DNA of 64,000 bases from JAQBQH01 sp035607415 (GTDB taxonomy: Bacteria > Myxococcota_A > Polyangia > Palsa-1104): positions 1 through 64,000 of the forward strand of contig DATNAQ010000035.1 in the NCBI GenBank assembly GCA_035607415.1, in the 5' to 3' direction. Each line of letters begins with the position of its first letter. Positions within the stretch are counted from its first letter, which is position 1. Both the position numbers and the translations under genes were made by a program. The notes under the pieces were generated by a model. That model saw only the letters and a program-made list of their open reading frames with translations. It had not been told where the DNA came from and did no database searches. Below, piece after piece: positions 1 through 8,715 of the stretch.

Positions 1-140
1 GCATGACGCTCGACGGGTTCACGCAGAAGCTGCGCGAGCACGAGGCGGCGCTGAAGAAGAAGCACGGGGCGCGCCTGGTGCGCTTCAAGGTGCTCATCAA
101 GGGCGGGCAGACGACGCTCAAGCCGTTCCCGATTCAGTGA
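1..140 (+). CDS. C-terminal end of an unknown protein (cut by window start)
   Basis: The frame is open from base 3 to the TGA at 138-140 and gives 45 residues that are basic and end LKPFPIQ. The C-terminus pattern (RLVRFKVLIKGGQTTLKP) resembles the tail domain of myxobacterial proteins of the MXAN_5187 type, but this is from memory and only the last residues are available. The stop overlaps the GTG start of the next gene (GTGA), which suggests one transcript. The real start lies outside the window. Confidence 0.55.
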   Translation, partial: MTLDGFTQKLREHEAALKKKHGARLVRFKVLIKGGQTTLKPFPIQ

Positions 141-451
141 CGGCTGGGATCTTCGCGTCGATCGACGCGCTGCCGTTCTTCGTCGCCGCGTGCGTGCTGT
201 GCGGATTGGCCGTGTGGGGCTTTCGCCGCACCGGGCAAACGGGCGCGCTGGTCATCGCCGTCGGCGCGGGCGTTCGGGCACTGCGCGATCTCGTGTTCAC
301 GTGGCACATGATGGAGATGTACAGCGGGCGCACGCCGTGGCGCATGGCGCTGCAGTTCGCCATCGTCGAGCAGGTGGGCGCGCTGATCTCCGAGGTGCTG
401 ATTATCGTCGGCGTGGCGTTGCTGCTGCGGCGGTTGCCGGCGCGGCGCTGA
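137..451 (+). CDS. small two- to three-helix membrane protein, unknown function
   Basis: 104 residues starting at a GTG that overlaps the stop of the upstream gene. Two clear hydrophobic segments are seen (about residues 12-28 and 80-97), with a third weaker one around 37-52 and a positively charged end (LLLRRLPARR), so it is probably an inner-membrane protein. No family is recognised. The 3' end overlaps the opposing PLD-like gene by 50 bp. It is supported by translational coupling and by the hydrophobic pattern rather than by homology. Confidence 0.55.
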   Translation: MTAGIFASIDALPFFVAACVLCGLAVWGFRRTGQTGALVIAVGAGVRALRDLVFTWHMMEMYSGRTPWRMALQFAIVEQVGALISEVLIIVGVALLLRRLPARR

Positions 452-1109
452 GGTAGCCGCCGGGATCGGGGCAGACGTCGCGCAGCTTGCAGCTCGGGCA
501 GGGGGCGCCGCGCCACAGGGCGTCGAACATCGCCTGCACGCGGTCGAGGAGCTCGAAGTCTTCGGTGACGAAGCCGAGCTCGAAGTTGCGCTTGTCGTCG
601 CCCTTCATGCCGAGGCCGGCGCCGGTGAAGTTGGCCGAGCCGAGGTAGAGCCAGGCGCCGTCGACGATGACGACCTTCATGTGCACGCGCGGGCACTGCT
701 TCATTTGCAGGCCGCCTTTGACGAGCGCGCGGTGGCGATCGAAGGTGGCGCGGAAGCGGCGCGACGGCAGCTCGGCGTGGAGCAGGCGCAGCTCGACGCC
801 GCGCGCGTGCAGCTCGGCGAAGGTGTCGACGATGGAGCCGACGCGGCGGCGGCCGAGGCCGGGCCGCTCGATGAACAGCTCCTTGACGTTGGCCGTCGAG
901 ATCCAGACGCTCTCGCGCGCGCGGGCCACGCCGCCGGCGATGACCTCGTCGTAGAGGGCGCGGCCGGAGACGAGCTTGCCGCGAAAGGTTGCGTCGAACG
1001 ACTGGTCGAAGAGATCGAGGCCGCGCGCGCGACGGATGCGTGCCACGAGCCCAGGCTCGCACGCGCCGTCGAGCGGCGCAAAAATCGATGTGATACTTTC
1101 ATGAAACAT
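402..1109 (-). CDS. phospholipase D-like domain protein (single HKD motif)
   Basis: The 235-residue product has one HKD motif: H143-M-K145 followed by D150 and the GSANFTG segment (about 157-163), the hallmark of the PLD/Nuc superfamily. Single-motif members normally dimerise to build the active site. They act as phosphodiesterases or nucleases on phospholipid or nucleic-acid substrates, and the sequence does not say which. Near the C-terminus CPSCKLRDVC forms a Cys cluster (CxxCxxxxxC) that could bind zinc or an iron-sulfur centre. There is no signal peptide, so it is probably cytoplasmic. The proposed ATG shares the CATG tetramer 1107-1110 with the nadD start on the other strand, so a downstream start is possible. 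Confidence 0.8.
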   Translation of the reverse strand: MFHESITSIFAPLDGACEPGLVARIRRARGLDLFDQSFDATFRGKLVSGRALYDEVIAGGVARARESVWISTANVKELFIERPGLGRRRVGSIVDTFAELHARGVELRLLHAELPSRRFRATFDRHRALVKGGLQMKQCPRVHMKVVIVDGAWLYLGSANFTGAGLGMKGDDKRNFELGFVTEDFELLDRVQAMFDALWRGAPCPSCKLRDVCPDPGGYLSAAPATAAAATPRRR

Positions 1110-1644
1110 GCGCGTGGCGATCTACGGGGGAAGCTTCAACCCGCCGCACGTGGCGCATCAGCTGGCGCTGACGTATGTGCTGGCGACGGGGCATGTCGAC
1201 GAGGTGTGGATGGTGCCGACGTTCAAGCACCCGTTCGACAAGCAGCTGGCGCCGTTCTCCGACCGCGCGACGATGTGTGAGCTGGCGGCCAAGCCGTTCA
1301 AGGCGGTGCGCGTGGTGCGCATCGAGGAGGAGCTGGGCGGCGAGAGCTTCACGCTGCGCACGATGCGGGCGCTGATGGAGCGGCATCGCGATCATCGCTT
1401 CTCGCTGGTGATCGGCGCGGACCTGCTCGCCGAGCGCGAGCGGTGGCATGGCTGGCCGGAGCTGAAGGAGCTCGTGCCGTTCGTCGTGGTCGGGCGCGAA
1501 GGGGCACCCGAATCCGGGGGCATCGCGTTGCCGGCGGTGTCGTCGACGATCGTGCGCGAGCGGGTGGGGCGCGGCGAGTCCATCGATGCGCTCGTCGCCA
1601 GCGACGTGGCCGACTACATTCGCGCGCGCGGGCTGTATCGATGA
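1108..1644 (+). CDS. nadD: nicotinate-nucleotide adenylyltransferase
   Basis: Transfers AMP from ATP to nicotinate mononucleotide, giving deamido-NAD in NAD synthesis. The 178-residue protein begins MRVAIYGGSFNPPHVAH, the nucleotidyltransferase motif with GSFNPPHxAH in place of the T/HxGH signature. It ends with the SSTIVRERV element (about residues 145-153) that matches the ISSTxIR motif of NadD. The conserved N-terminus fixes the ATG at 1108. A GATACT sequence lies about ten bases upstream and there is no Shine-Dalgarno sequence. The DUF2520 gene follows after 12 bp. Confidence 0.93.
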   Translation: MRVAIYGGSFNPPHVAHQLALTYVLATGHVDEVWMVPTFKHPFDKQLAPFSDRATMCELAAKPFKAVRVVRIEEELGGESFTLRTMRALMERHRDHRFSLVIGADLLAERERWHGWPELKELVPFVVVGREGAPESGGIALPAVSSTIVRERVGRGESIDALVASDVADYIRARGLYR

Positions 1645-1656
1645 GCGATCGACGCC

Positions 1657-2514
1657 GTGAGTGAAATCTCGAAGACGCAGCGGCTGCCGATGCGGCCGCG
1701 CTCGCGCGAGCGGGTCCTCGTCGTCGGCGACGGGCCGGTGGCGCGCGCGCTCGGCAGCGCGCTCGACGAGGCGGACGTCAAGCCGCTCCGTTGGTCGCGG
1801 CGCTCGGGCGGGCCGCTGCCGTCAGCCGACGTGGTGGTGCTGGCGGTGCGCGACGAGGCGATCGGCGAGATGGCGACGCAGATCATGGCCGGCGTCGACG
1901 ACGCGGCGACGCCGCCGATCCTGTTGCACTGCGCCGGCGCGCTGCCGGCGGAGGAGGCGTTCGCGACGCTCAAGCGGCGGCCGCTCGGCGTCGGCGTGAT
2001 TCATCCGCTGCGCGCGCTCGCCGGCGCGCCGGGCGACGCGCAGCTCGGCGGCACCGTGTTCGCCGTCGAGGGCGATGGGCCGGGGCGCGAGGCGGCGCTG
2101 CGTCTGGTCGAGCGCGTGGGCGGTACGCCGTTGGTGCTCGAGGCCGAGCAGCTGCCGCGCTATCACGCGGCGGCGGCGCTGGTGTCGAACCACGCGGTCG
2201 GGCTCGTCGACGCGGGCGTGGAGCTGTTGACGTCGGTCGGGCTCGAGCGCGCGACGGCGGTGCGGGCGCTGGCGGCGCTGTTGACGTCGACCGCGGCGAA
2301 CCTCGAGCGCGTGGGGCTGCCCGAGGCGCTGACCGGGCCGATCGCGCGCGGCGACGTCGCGGTGATCGCGCGCCACATCCTGGCGCTGCGGCCGCACGCG
2401 GAGATCGCGGCGCTCTATCGGGCCACGGCGCGGCGTGTGTCGAAGGTCGCCGCCGACAAGGGGCGCGCGACGCGCGACGCGCTGCTCCGGATTGCTGCGC
2501 TGCTGCTGGAATAG
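1657..2514 (+). CDS. Rossmann-like and DUF2520 domain oxidoreductase
   Basis: 285 residues. After a basic 18-residue leader comes VLVVGDGPVARALGSAL (a GxGxxG-type nucleotide-binding turn), a strand ending in VVVLAVRDEAI, and a C-terminal all-helical half with the segment YHAAAALVSNHAVGL typical of DUF2520 proteins. The family is related to pyrroline-5-carboxylate reductase and 6-phosphogluconate dehydrogenase folds, but its substrate is unknown. In other genomes it often sits near pantothenate or NAD genes; here it follows nadD by 12 bp, so a shared transcript is likely. Start GTG at 1657. Confidence 0.82.
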   Translation: MSEISKTQRLPMRPRSRERVLVVGDGPVARALGSALDEADVKPLRWSRRSGGPLPSADVVVLAVRDEAIGEMATQIMAGVDDAATPPILLHCAGALPAEEAFATLKRRPLGVGVIHPLRALAGAPGDAQLGGTVFAVEGDGPGREAALRLVERVGGTPLVLEAEQLPRYHAAAALVSNHAVGLVDAGVELLTSVGLERATAVRALAALLTSTAANLERVGLPEALTGPIARGDVAVIARHILALRPHAEIAALYRATARRVSKVAADKGRATRDALLRIAALLLE

Positions 2515-2561
2515 CCGCTTTTGCACACTACAGTTGGCTTTACGCGCGATGCCCGTTCCGG

Positions 2562-2567
2562 TAGCCT
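2562..2567 (+). promoter_or_regulatory. -10-like hexamer TAGCCT
   Basis: TAGCCT ends 9 nt before the ATG at 2577 and no Shine-Dalgarno sequence intervenes. It fits the TAnnnT pattern seen before many starts in this window. Confidence 0.4.
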
Positions 2568-2576
2568 CGGTAAATC

Positions 2577-3101
2577 ATGAAGAAGATCGTCCTCGCCGCG
2601 TGCATCCTGCTCGGTGCCACCGCCTCCGCGAAGCCCGTCCCCGAGGATTACCTCAAGGGAAAGATCATCATCAGCGATCGCTCGTTCCCGATGAGCTGGA
2701 CGTCGGTGTCGTCGTACGTGTCGACGCTCAAGGGCATGAACAAGGGGACGCTCTGGTACGACAAGAAGACGGGCAAGCTGACGTTGCAGTACGCCGCGTT
2801 CTTCGCGCAGCCGGTCAACGACGTGCAGGTGATGTTGTTCCTCACCGACATCACCAACGGCGCGCACGTGCAGAAGGTGTCGACGGAGCAGTTCATGGAG
2901 AAGGGCAAGCGCGTGCTCTTCAACTCGGTGGTCTTCGACAAGGAGGACATCGAGGGCAACAAGAAATATCTGCTGACGCTCGAGAATCGTCGGCACATCA
3001 TCGCGTCGGGCACGTTCATCTTGCGCGAGGAAGGGCCGCACTACTCGGGCAAGGTCACGTTCACCGACGACGATACCAAAGCGAACAGCGACTCTCACTG
3101 A
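2577..3101 (+). CDS. secreted protein of unknown function
   Basis: 174 residues with a Sec signal peptide (MKKIVLAACILLGATASA, cleavage near residue 18), so periplasmic or exported. The mature part is rich in charged residues and beta-prone stretches, with no cysteine and no motif I recognise. It is followed after 5 bp by the HEAT-repeat gene, whose product also has a signal peptide, so the two and the propeller gene behind them may form one envelope-related operon. Confidence 0.7.
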   Translation: MKKIVLAACILLGATASAKPVPEDYLKGKIIISDRSFPMSWTSVSSYVSTLKGMNKGTLWYDKKTGKLTLQYAAFFAQPVNDVQVMLFLTDITNGAHVQKVSTEQFMEKGKRVLFNSVVFDKEDIEGNKKYLLTLENRRHIIASGTFILREEGPHYSGKVTFTDDDTKANSDSH

Positions 3102-3106
3102 GGGGG

Positions 3107-3874
3107 ATGATGCGGGCTCTGCTGGTGACGGTGCTGCTCGGCGGTGCCGCGATTGCGCACGCCGACACGGCGGCGCTGGTGAAGGACCTCGGCGACACCG
3201 ACGAAGCGCGCGCGATCGACGCGGCGACGGCGCTCGGCAAGTCGACGGATCCGAAGGCGGTCGAGGCGCTGGTGGCGGGGCTCGACGCGGGCACGACGCC
3301 CAAGGCGGCGGCGGCGCTGTGCGCGGCGCTCGGCGTGAAGAAGGACGCGCGCGGCGTGGTGGTGCTGCAGCAGTACGCGCATCATCGCGCGCCCGAGGTG
3401 CGCAAGGCGGCGCTCGGCGCGCTGGCCGCGATCAATGACCCGCGCGTGTTGCCGGCGCTGCTCGCGGGGCTCGGCGATTCGGACGCGGAGGTGCGCGCGG
3501 CGGCGGCCAAGGGGCTCGCCGATCGGCGCGAGAAGGGCGCCGAGGATCGGCTGATCAAGCTGATGGAGCATCGCGACGCGTCGGCGGCGGGGGCGCTGGC
3601 CGCGATCGCGACGCCGCAGCTGGCGCATCGGCTGTCGGAGATGCTGGGGTCGGTGCCGGATCCGATCTTGTGCACGGCGCTCGGCGAGATGCTCAAGCGC
3701 GCCGACTTCGGGCCGGAGCCGATTCGGGTCGAGGTGGTGCGCACGCTGTCGAAGGTGCCGGGGGTGGATTCGACGGCGGTGCTGCTCGAGTACGTGGCGG
3801 CGACCGAGCGCGACAAGAATCGGCCGTCGCGCCTCGAGGCGCAGAAGATCGTCGACGAGCGGAGCCGCCCATGA
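3107..3874 (+). CDS. exported HEAT-repeat protein
   Basis: 255 residues starting at ATG 3107, with GGGGG four to five bases upstream as Shine-Dalgarno and an immediate second ATG. The signal peptide is MMRALLVTVLLGGAAIAHA. The rest is a chain of two-helix repeats with the HEAT/PBS-lyase pattern (for example APEVRKAALGALAAI, DSDAEVRAAAAKGLA). Such repeats make a protein-binding solenoid and carry no catalytic site. The TGA overlaps the ATG of the next gene (ATGA), so translation is probably coupled. Confidence 0.8.
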   Translation: MMRALLVTVLLGGAAIAHADTAALVKDLGDTDEARAIDAATALGKSTDPKAVEALVAGLDAGTTPKAAAALCAALGVKKDARGVVVLQQYAHHRAPEVRKAALGALAAINDPRVLPALLAGLGDSDAEVRAAAAKGLADRREKGAEDRLIKLMEHRDASAAGALAAIATPQLAHRLSEMLGSVPDPILCTALGEMLKRADFGPEPIRVEVVRTLSKVPGVDSTAVLLEYVAATERDKNRPSRLEAQKIVDERSRP

Positions 3875-5787
3875 TCAGAAACATTCCACAGGGAGCTCAG
3901 GGAGGATCAAAACTGGGTTGGTTCTCCTTGGGCTCTTTGATCTCCCTGTCGTTCGTTCTCTTTGGCTGCGGCGAGGCGGCGTTTTCGGCGCATGCGCGTG
4001 ACAACGACGTCGGTGACCTGGCGCGCGCGCTCGGCAGCTCGCAGGCGCCGGCGGCGCGGGCGGCGCATGCGATGGCGTTCCTGGTGTCGGACGGAAAGCT
4101 CGTCGGGTTCGATCTCACGGACGGGCGGATCGCGTGGACGCAGCCGGCGGACGTGCGCTCGCGCGTCATCGTCGGCAACGGCGCGATCGCGCACCGGCAG
4201 GGCGAGCACGACCTCGTGGTGCGCGCGTCGGCGACGGGCGAGGTGCGCGCGACCGTGAGCGTGCCGGCGGACCAGACCTTCGTCGGCGCGACGCTCGACG
4301 GCGATCGGCTGGTCTACGTGGTGCAGACCGCCGACAAGCGCTCGATCGTGACCGAGCTCGACGACAAGGGCGGGACGGCGTGGCGGCGCGAGACGCCGAG
4401 CGCGGTCGGCTCGCCGGCGGCGCGCGGCGGCCTGGTGGCCTTGCCGTTCGCGCATCAGAACCTGGCGCTCCTCGACGGGGCCAACGGGCGCGAGCTGGCG
4501 CGCGTGCGCGCCACCGACGAGGAGATCGCCTACGCGCGGGCGCTGCCCGAGGGCATCTACTACGGCGGGGCGCGCGGCATCTACCGCCTCGACGACAAGA
4601 GCGTGGCGGGATCGCGCGCGGGCTCGTCGTACGCCGAGGCCAAGCTGCCCGGCGAGCAGGTGCGCACCGCGTATCACTGGGACGGCTACGAGCCGGCGCA
4701 GTCGGCGATCGGCGCGTTCGATCGCAATCGCCTCTTGTGGCGCGGGCGCGACGCCGGCGCGGGCTTCAAGGACGACCTCGCCGTCTTGCACAGCTATCGC
4801 TTCTTCTTCGCGTTCGACGCCGCCGCCGGCAAGCTGCGCTGGGTCTACGCGCATCCGCGCACCGACGTGGTGGCGTCGGAGGACGCGGGCTCGGCGATCG
4901 TCTTCGCCTCGGCGGACGGCGACATCGGGCTCATCGATCCGGCGTCGGGCGCGGTGCGCGTGGTGTCGCGCACCGGCCTGCGCGTGGCCGGCGCGAGCTT
5001 CGACGCCGACGGCATCACCGCCGGCGCCGGCGCGCAGCCACCGACGGAAGAAGAGGTGGCCAAGACGCTCGAGCAGATCGTGTGGGATCACGACGCGCGC
5101 TTCGGTCCGGTCAAGGTGTTCGCCGTCGACGCGCTCGGCGGCGTGCCGGGGCTGCCGGTGTCGCGCGCGCTCCTCAAGATCGTGCGCGCCGCGCCGGCGC
5201 CAGGTGGTCCTCCGCCGGCGGCGCAGAAGCATGCGGGCGAGGCGCTGGTGGCGCGGAAGGATCGCGCTGCCGTGCCGCTCATGCTCGAGGCGCTCGGCGA
5301 GCATTACGACTTTCTCGAGGACAAGGCGCCGCGCGGCGTCGGCGTGATCGCGCGCGCGCTCGCCGCGCTCGACGTCAAGGAGGCGGCGCCGCTTCTGGCC
5401 GCGCACCTCGCCGATCACGAGACGCCGGAGGCGGCGCTCAAGGACGTCGCAGAGACGCTGGCGCACCTCGGTGGGCCCGACGCCGAGCACGCGCTGCGCG
5501 AGTTCCTGCTCGAGTATCACGCCGATCCGACGTTCCTGCTCGAGCCGGCGCCGCTCTATGCCGCCGGCGAGGCGCTGGTGGGCGCGGGCGACGAGGCGCG
5601 GCGCGCGGTCGCCTTCGTCGTCGACGACAAGCGCACGCTGCAGCCGGTGGCGCGCCAGCTGCGCGCCGCGCTCGACGCCGCCGTCGCGAAAGAAAAAGAA
5701 GAGAAAGAGCGAAACGACAAGGCGGGCAAGCCCGGCAGCCCGGCCAACGAAGACGGTGCGCAGGCCGCTCCCGAAAAGCAGGAATGA
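3871..5787 (+). CDS. lipoprotein with PQQ-like beta-propeller and HEAT-repeat C-terminus
   Basis: 638 residues from ATG 3871, which overlaps the preceding stop. The lipobox is LFGC around residues 29-32, after a longer than usual basic leader. Residues from about 60 to 390 have the repeated blade pattern of PQQ-type propellers (LVGFDLTDGRIAWTQP, LALLDGANGRELARV, FFAFDAAAGKLRWVY, IGLIDPASGAVRVV). Residues about 450-610 are helical repeats like HEAT (PLMLEALGEHYDFLE, AAPLLAAHLADHETPEAAL). The tail is Lys/Glu-rich. It resembles a BamB-like scaffold joined to a solenoid; the partner is unknown. Confidence 0.75.
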   Translation: MIRNIPQGAQGGSKLGWFSLGSLISLSFVLFGCGEAAFSAHARDNDVGDLARALGSSQAPAARAAHAMAFLVSDGKLVGFDLTDGRIAWTQPADVRSRVIVGNGAIAHRQGEHDLVVRASATGEVRATVSVPADQTFVGATLDGDRLVYVVQTADKRSIVTELDDKGGTAWRRETPSAVGSPAARGGLVALPFAHQNLALLDGANGRELARVRATDEEIAYARALPEGIYYGGARGIYRLDDKSVAGSRAGSSYAEAKLPGEQVRTAYHWDGYEPAQSAIGAFDRNRLLWRGRDAGAGFKDDLAVLHSYRFFFAFDAAAGKLRWVYAHPRTDVVASEDAGSAIVFASADGDIGLIDPASGAVRVVSRTGLRVAGASFDADGITAGAGAQPPTEEEVAKTLEQIVWDHDARFGPVKVFAVDALGGVPGLPVSRALLKIVRAAPAPGGPPPAAQKHAGEALVARKDRAAVPLMLEALGEHYDFLEDKAPRGVGVIARALAALDVKEAAPLLAAHLADHETPEAALKDVAETLAHLGGPDAEHALREFLLEYHADPTFLLEPAPLYAAGEALVGAGDEARRAVAFVVDDKRTLQPVARQLRAALDAAVAKEKEEKERNDKAGKPGSPANEDGAQAAPEKQE

Positions 5788-5809
5788 GTGCTATGATGGA
5801 CGCGCGCCC

Positions 5810-6157
5810 GTGCCGAAAAAGTTCACGATCCTGGTCTGCCGCGGGCCCGAGTGCGGCGACAAGCGCCACTCTGCAGACGTCCACGCCGCGTTCAAGCGCG
5901 ATCTAGCCACCACGCCGCTCGGCGGCAACGAAGTCGTCCTCGACCTCTACAGCTGCTTCGGAAAGTGTCAGCGCGGCGTGAACGTGCTGGTGCGCGAGAT
6001 GTTGCCGACGGACAACCCGATGATGCTGCGGCTCATGCCGACGGCTGGTGGTCGGGCCACGCTCTATCACCGCGTCGTCCCCGCCGAGGCCAAGCGCATC
6101 TTGGAAGAACATATCGCGCGCGGTCAGCTGCTCACGGAGCTCACGCAACGTAAGTAG
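5810..6157 (+). CDS. thioredoxin-like [2Fe-2S] ferredoxin
   Basis: 115 residues from GTG 5810, the only start in frame that keeps the first beta strand. The four probable cluster ligands are CRGPEC (about 10 and 15) and CFGKC (about 50 and 54), the spacing of the thioredoxin-like 2Fe-2S ferredoxin family, which includes the NuoE C-terminal domain and Shethna-type proteins. It is likely a small cytoplasmic electron carrier. The partner is not visible next door. A TATGAT hexamer lies 12 nt upstream of the start. Confidence 0.82.
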   Translation: MPKKFTILVCRGPECGDKRHSADVHAAFKRDLATTPLGGNEVVLDLYSCFGKCQRGVNVLVREMLPTDNPMMLRLMPTAGGRATLYHRVVPAEAKRILEEHIARGQLLTELTQRK

Positions 6158-6176
6158 ACGCGGCCCCGGGCCGTGA

Positions 6177-6182
6177 TAGCAT
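6177..6182 (+). promoter_or_regulatory. -10-like hexamer TAGCAT
   Basis: TAGCAT ends 9 nt before the ATG at 6192, with no ribosome binding site between. It belongs to the TAnnnT set. Confidence 0.4.
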
Positions 6183-6191
6183 CTTGGGTCA

Positions 6192-6725
6192 ATGCGCTCC
6201 GCTTGCCTTGCCCTCCTCGCGACCCTGGCGGTGGCTTGCTCGGGTGGCGGCGACAACGACCAGCAGAAGGCCAAGCTGGCCACCGACCTCGTGCAGTGCC
6301 GCAACGATCTGTCGAACTTGAAAGAGCAGCTCGCCGAGGCCAAGGCGGAGCTCACCAAGGCGCAGGAGGCCAAGGCCTGCGTCCTTCAGCCGCTCGACTT
6401 GAAGGCGGCCAACGCCGGTCAGAAGCACATGGAAGGCAACATCGCGCCCGACGCGGTCATCAAGGTCGTCCGGCAGAACTCGGGCGGGCTGCGCGCGTGC
6501 TACGAAAAGGCGCTCAAGCGCAAGCCCGACCTGCAGTACGTCTCGTCGGTGATGGCGCACTTCCAGATCGCCAACACCGGCCAGGCGCAGGGCGTCACGT
6601 TCACGCCGCACACCGATCCGGAGATGGAGAAGTGCATGGCGGGGACGATGGAGAAGTGGAAGTTTCCGACGTTCCAGGGCGACCCGGTGGCGTTCGAGCA
6701 GCCGGTCAACCTCGTCGCGAAGTAG
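6192..6725 (+). CDS. lipoprotein with AgmX/PglI-type C-terminal domain
   Basis: 177 residues. The lipobox is LAVAC (cysteine 18) after a short leader. Residues about 28-60 form a coiled coil (LVQCRNDLSNLKEQLAEAKAELTKAQ). Residues about 80-177 have the myxobacterial AgmX/PglI domain pattern: VIKVVRQNSGGLRACYEKAL, an alternating-strand core, then CMAGTMEKWKFPTF with paired cysteines. That domain has a TonB-like shape and occurs in envelope and gliding proteins; its role is poorly defined. Two related domains occur elsewhere in this window (42286 and 46608). Confidence 0.78.
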   Translation: MRSACLALLATLAVACSGGGDNDQQKAKLATDLVQCRNDLSNLKEQLAEAKAELTKAQEAKACVLQPLDLKAANAGQKHMEGNIAPDAVIKVVRQNSGGLRACYEKALKRKPDLQYVSSVMAHFQIANTGQAQGVTFTPHTDPEMEKCMAGTMEKWKFPTFQGDPVAFEQPVNLVAK

Positions 6726-6738
6726 GGGGCCAAGGGGG

Positions 6739-8715
6739 GTGCAGCAGCGTGACATCAAGCGCCGGCTGAAGGAGCTGGCAGCTGCGCTCAAGGCGGAGCC
6801 GGGAAGCATCCCGAAGCGCCTGGAGCTGGCGGCGGTGTTGCGCGAGGCGGGGCGCCCGGCGGAGGCGATCGATCTGTACCGCGGTGTGGCCGAGGCCTAC
6901 GCCGAGGACGGGCGCCTGGTGCAGGCGATGGCGGTGTGCAAGGGGATCCTCGACATCGATCCCGAGCACCGCGACACGCTCGAGATGCTGGCGGTGCTGG
7001 CGACGCGCAAGTCGCAGCGGCCGCCGACGGCGATCGTGTCGCAGATCGGCGGGCGCTGGGTGGCCGAGCCGACGGGCGAGCGGCTCTACGAGAAGGACGA
7101 GGAGGGCACGCGCGCCGGCGCACAGCAGACGCCGGCGCCGCGGCTGCAGACCGAGCGCGGGATGTCGCTGCCAGTCGAAGCGGAGCGCACGCCGGCCGAG
7201 TCGGAGATCCTGACGCCGGCCGGCGGCGACGACGAGCGCACGCCGATCGGCGATCCGAACCTGACGCCGGTGCCGCCGGGCGATCCGGAGCCGCTCAACT
7301 GGCGCGCGCGCGCGCTGCACCACGACGAGGCGACGCGCACCGGCCACGATCTGGAAGAGACCAGCGTCGGCGAGACCGATCCGGACGGGACGCGCGCGGG
7401 ACACGCCGAGGCGCAGTCGCGCAAGCGCTGGTCGGGCGCGCCGCGCGTGGCCACGCCGATCGCCGAGCCGGCGGCGACGCCGTCGCGCGAGCCGTTGGAC
7501 CGTGAGCCGTCGCTCGATTTTCCCGACGAGACCAAGCGCGCGGCGCGCGGTCATCGGCTGCTCGATCTGTCGCCGCCGCGCGGGCTGCCGTCGATCGGCG
7601 ACGAGGGGCCGACCGATGACGAGAAGACGTCGGCGACGCTCGAGGCGTTGCGCATCGACACCGACCGCATGCCGACGGTGACCGACGAGGAGGTCGCGGC
7701 GGAGGCGGCGCGCGAGGCGACGCGGCGCGAGAAGGCCAAGACCCACGACACGGTGCGCTTCGACTCCGGGCGGCTGCCGCCGATCCCCGACGAGCTCACG
7801 TTCGGCGACGAGGACTCCGCGGTGCAGATGCTGCAGGAGGTGATCGACGGGCCCTTCCCGCGCGAGCAGCTCACGCGCGAGCCGCCGCCGTTTCCGCTGC
7901 TGTCGGAGCTGCCGCGCGGGGCGTTCATGGATCTGCTGGCGCGGCTGTCGGTGGTGCGGCTCGAAAAGGGCGAGATGGTGCTGCGCGAGGGCGAGGCGGG
8001 CGACGCCTGCTATCTCATCGCCGCCGGCACGGTGAAGGTCACCAAGGCCGAGGTGCAGGTGGCGGAGCTGGGGCCGGGCTCGTTCTTCGGTGAGTTCGCG
8101 GTGCTCTCCGATCAGCGGCGCCACGCGTCGGTGCAGGCGATGGAGCCGCTCGAGTTGCTCGAGATCCGGCGCGAGCTGATCGACGAGCTGGTGGCGGCGC
8201 ACCCGGGCGTGGCGCGCACGCTGCGCACGTTCTATCGCGAGCGGCTGCTGCAGACGCTCTTGGCGACGGCGCCGTTCTTCCAGCGCCTGAGCGCCAAGGA
8301 GCGCGGGGCGATCGCCGAGCGTTTCCGGCCGCGGCGGTTCGGGCGTGGCGCGCAGATCATCGAGGAGGGCGCGCCCGGCGGCGGGCTCTACCTCATCCTC
8401 GTCGGTGAAGTCGACGTGGTGCGCAGCGGCAAAGCCAAAGACGGAAGCGACGCGATCGTCAAGCTGGGGACGCTCGGCGAAGGCTCGTACTTCGGCGAGA
8501 TGTCGCTCCTGCGCGGCGGCGTCGCCTCGGCGACGGTGAAGGCGACGCGCATGACCGAAGCGGTGCAGCTGCCGCCGCGCGACTTCTACGAGATGGCGTC
8601 GCAGCACCCGGTGTTGTGGGAGGAGCTGCGCAGCGAGGCCGAGCGGCGCGAGCTGGCGAACCACGCCATCCTCGCCGGCGAGGCGCGCAAGAGCGACACC
8701 TTCTATCTGGTCTGA
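6739..8715 (+). CDS. protein with TPR-like N-terminus and two cyclic nucleotide-binding domains
   Basis: 658 residues from GTG 6739, preceded by the strong Shine-Dalgarno run AAGGGGGG. Residues 1-95 form TPR-like helices (PKRLELAAVLREAGRPAEAIDLYRG). Residues about 95-390 are a low-complexity Thr/Pro/Glu linker. Two cyclic-nucleotide/Crp-like beta-rolls follow: one at about 400-500 (KGEMVLREGEAGDACYLI, FFGEFAVL) and one at about 520-640 (QIIEEGAPGGGLYLILVGEV, YFGEMSLL). No DNA-binding helix-turn-helix or enzyme domain follows, so it is likely a cytoplasmic sensor or scaffold. The two FGE motifs are kept, but whether cAMP or cGMP binds cannot be told. It converges on the MshEN gene with a 13-bp overlap. 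Confidence 0.83.
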   Translation: MQQRDIKRRLKELAAALKAEPGSIPKRLELAAVLREAGRPAEAIDLYRGVAEAYAEDGRLVQAMAVCKGILDIDPEHRDTLEMLAVLATRKSQRPPTAIVSQIGGRWVAEPTGERLYEKDEEGTRAGAQQTPAPRLQTERGMSLPVEAERTPAESEILTPAGGDDERTPIGDPNLTPVPPGDPEPLNWRARALHHDEATRTGHDLEETSVGETDPDGTRAGHAEAQSRKRWSGAPRVATPIAEPAATPSREPLDREPSLDFPDETKRAARGHRLLDLSPPRGLPSIGDEGPTDDEKTSATLEALRIDTDRMPTVTDEEVAAEAAREATRREKAKTHDTVRFDSGRLPPIPDELTFGDEDSAVQMLQEVIDGPFPREQLTREPPPFPLLSELPRGAFMDLLARLSVVRLEKGEMVLREGEAGDACYLIAAGTVKVTKAEVQVAELGPGSFFGEFAVLSDQRRHASVQAMEPLELLEIRRELIDELVAAHPGVARTLRTFYRERLLQTLLATAPFFQRLSAKERGAIAERFRPRRFGRGAQIIEEGAPGGGLYLILVGEVDVVRSGKAKDGSDAIVKLGTLGEGSYFGEMSLLRGGVASATVKATRMTEAVQLPPRDFYEMASQHPVLWEELRSEAERRELANHAILAGEARKSDTFYLV

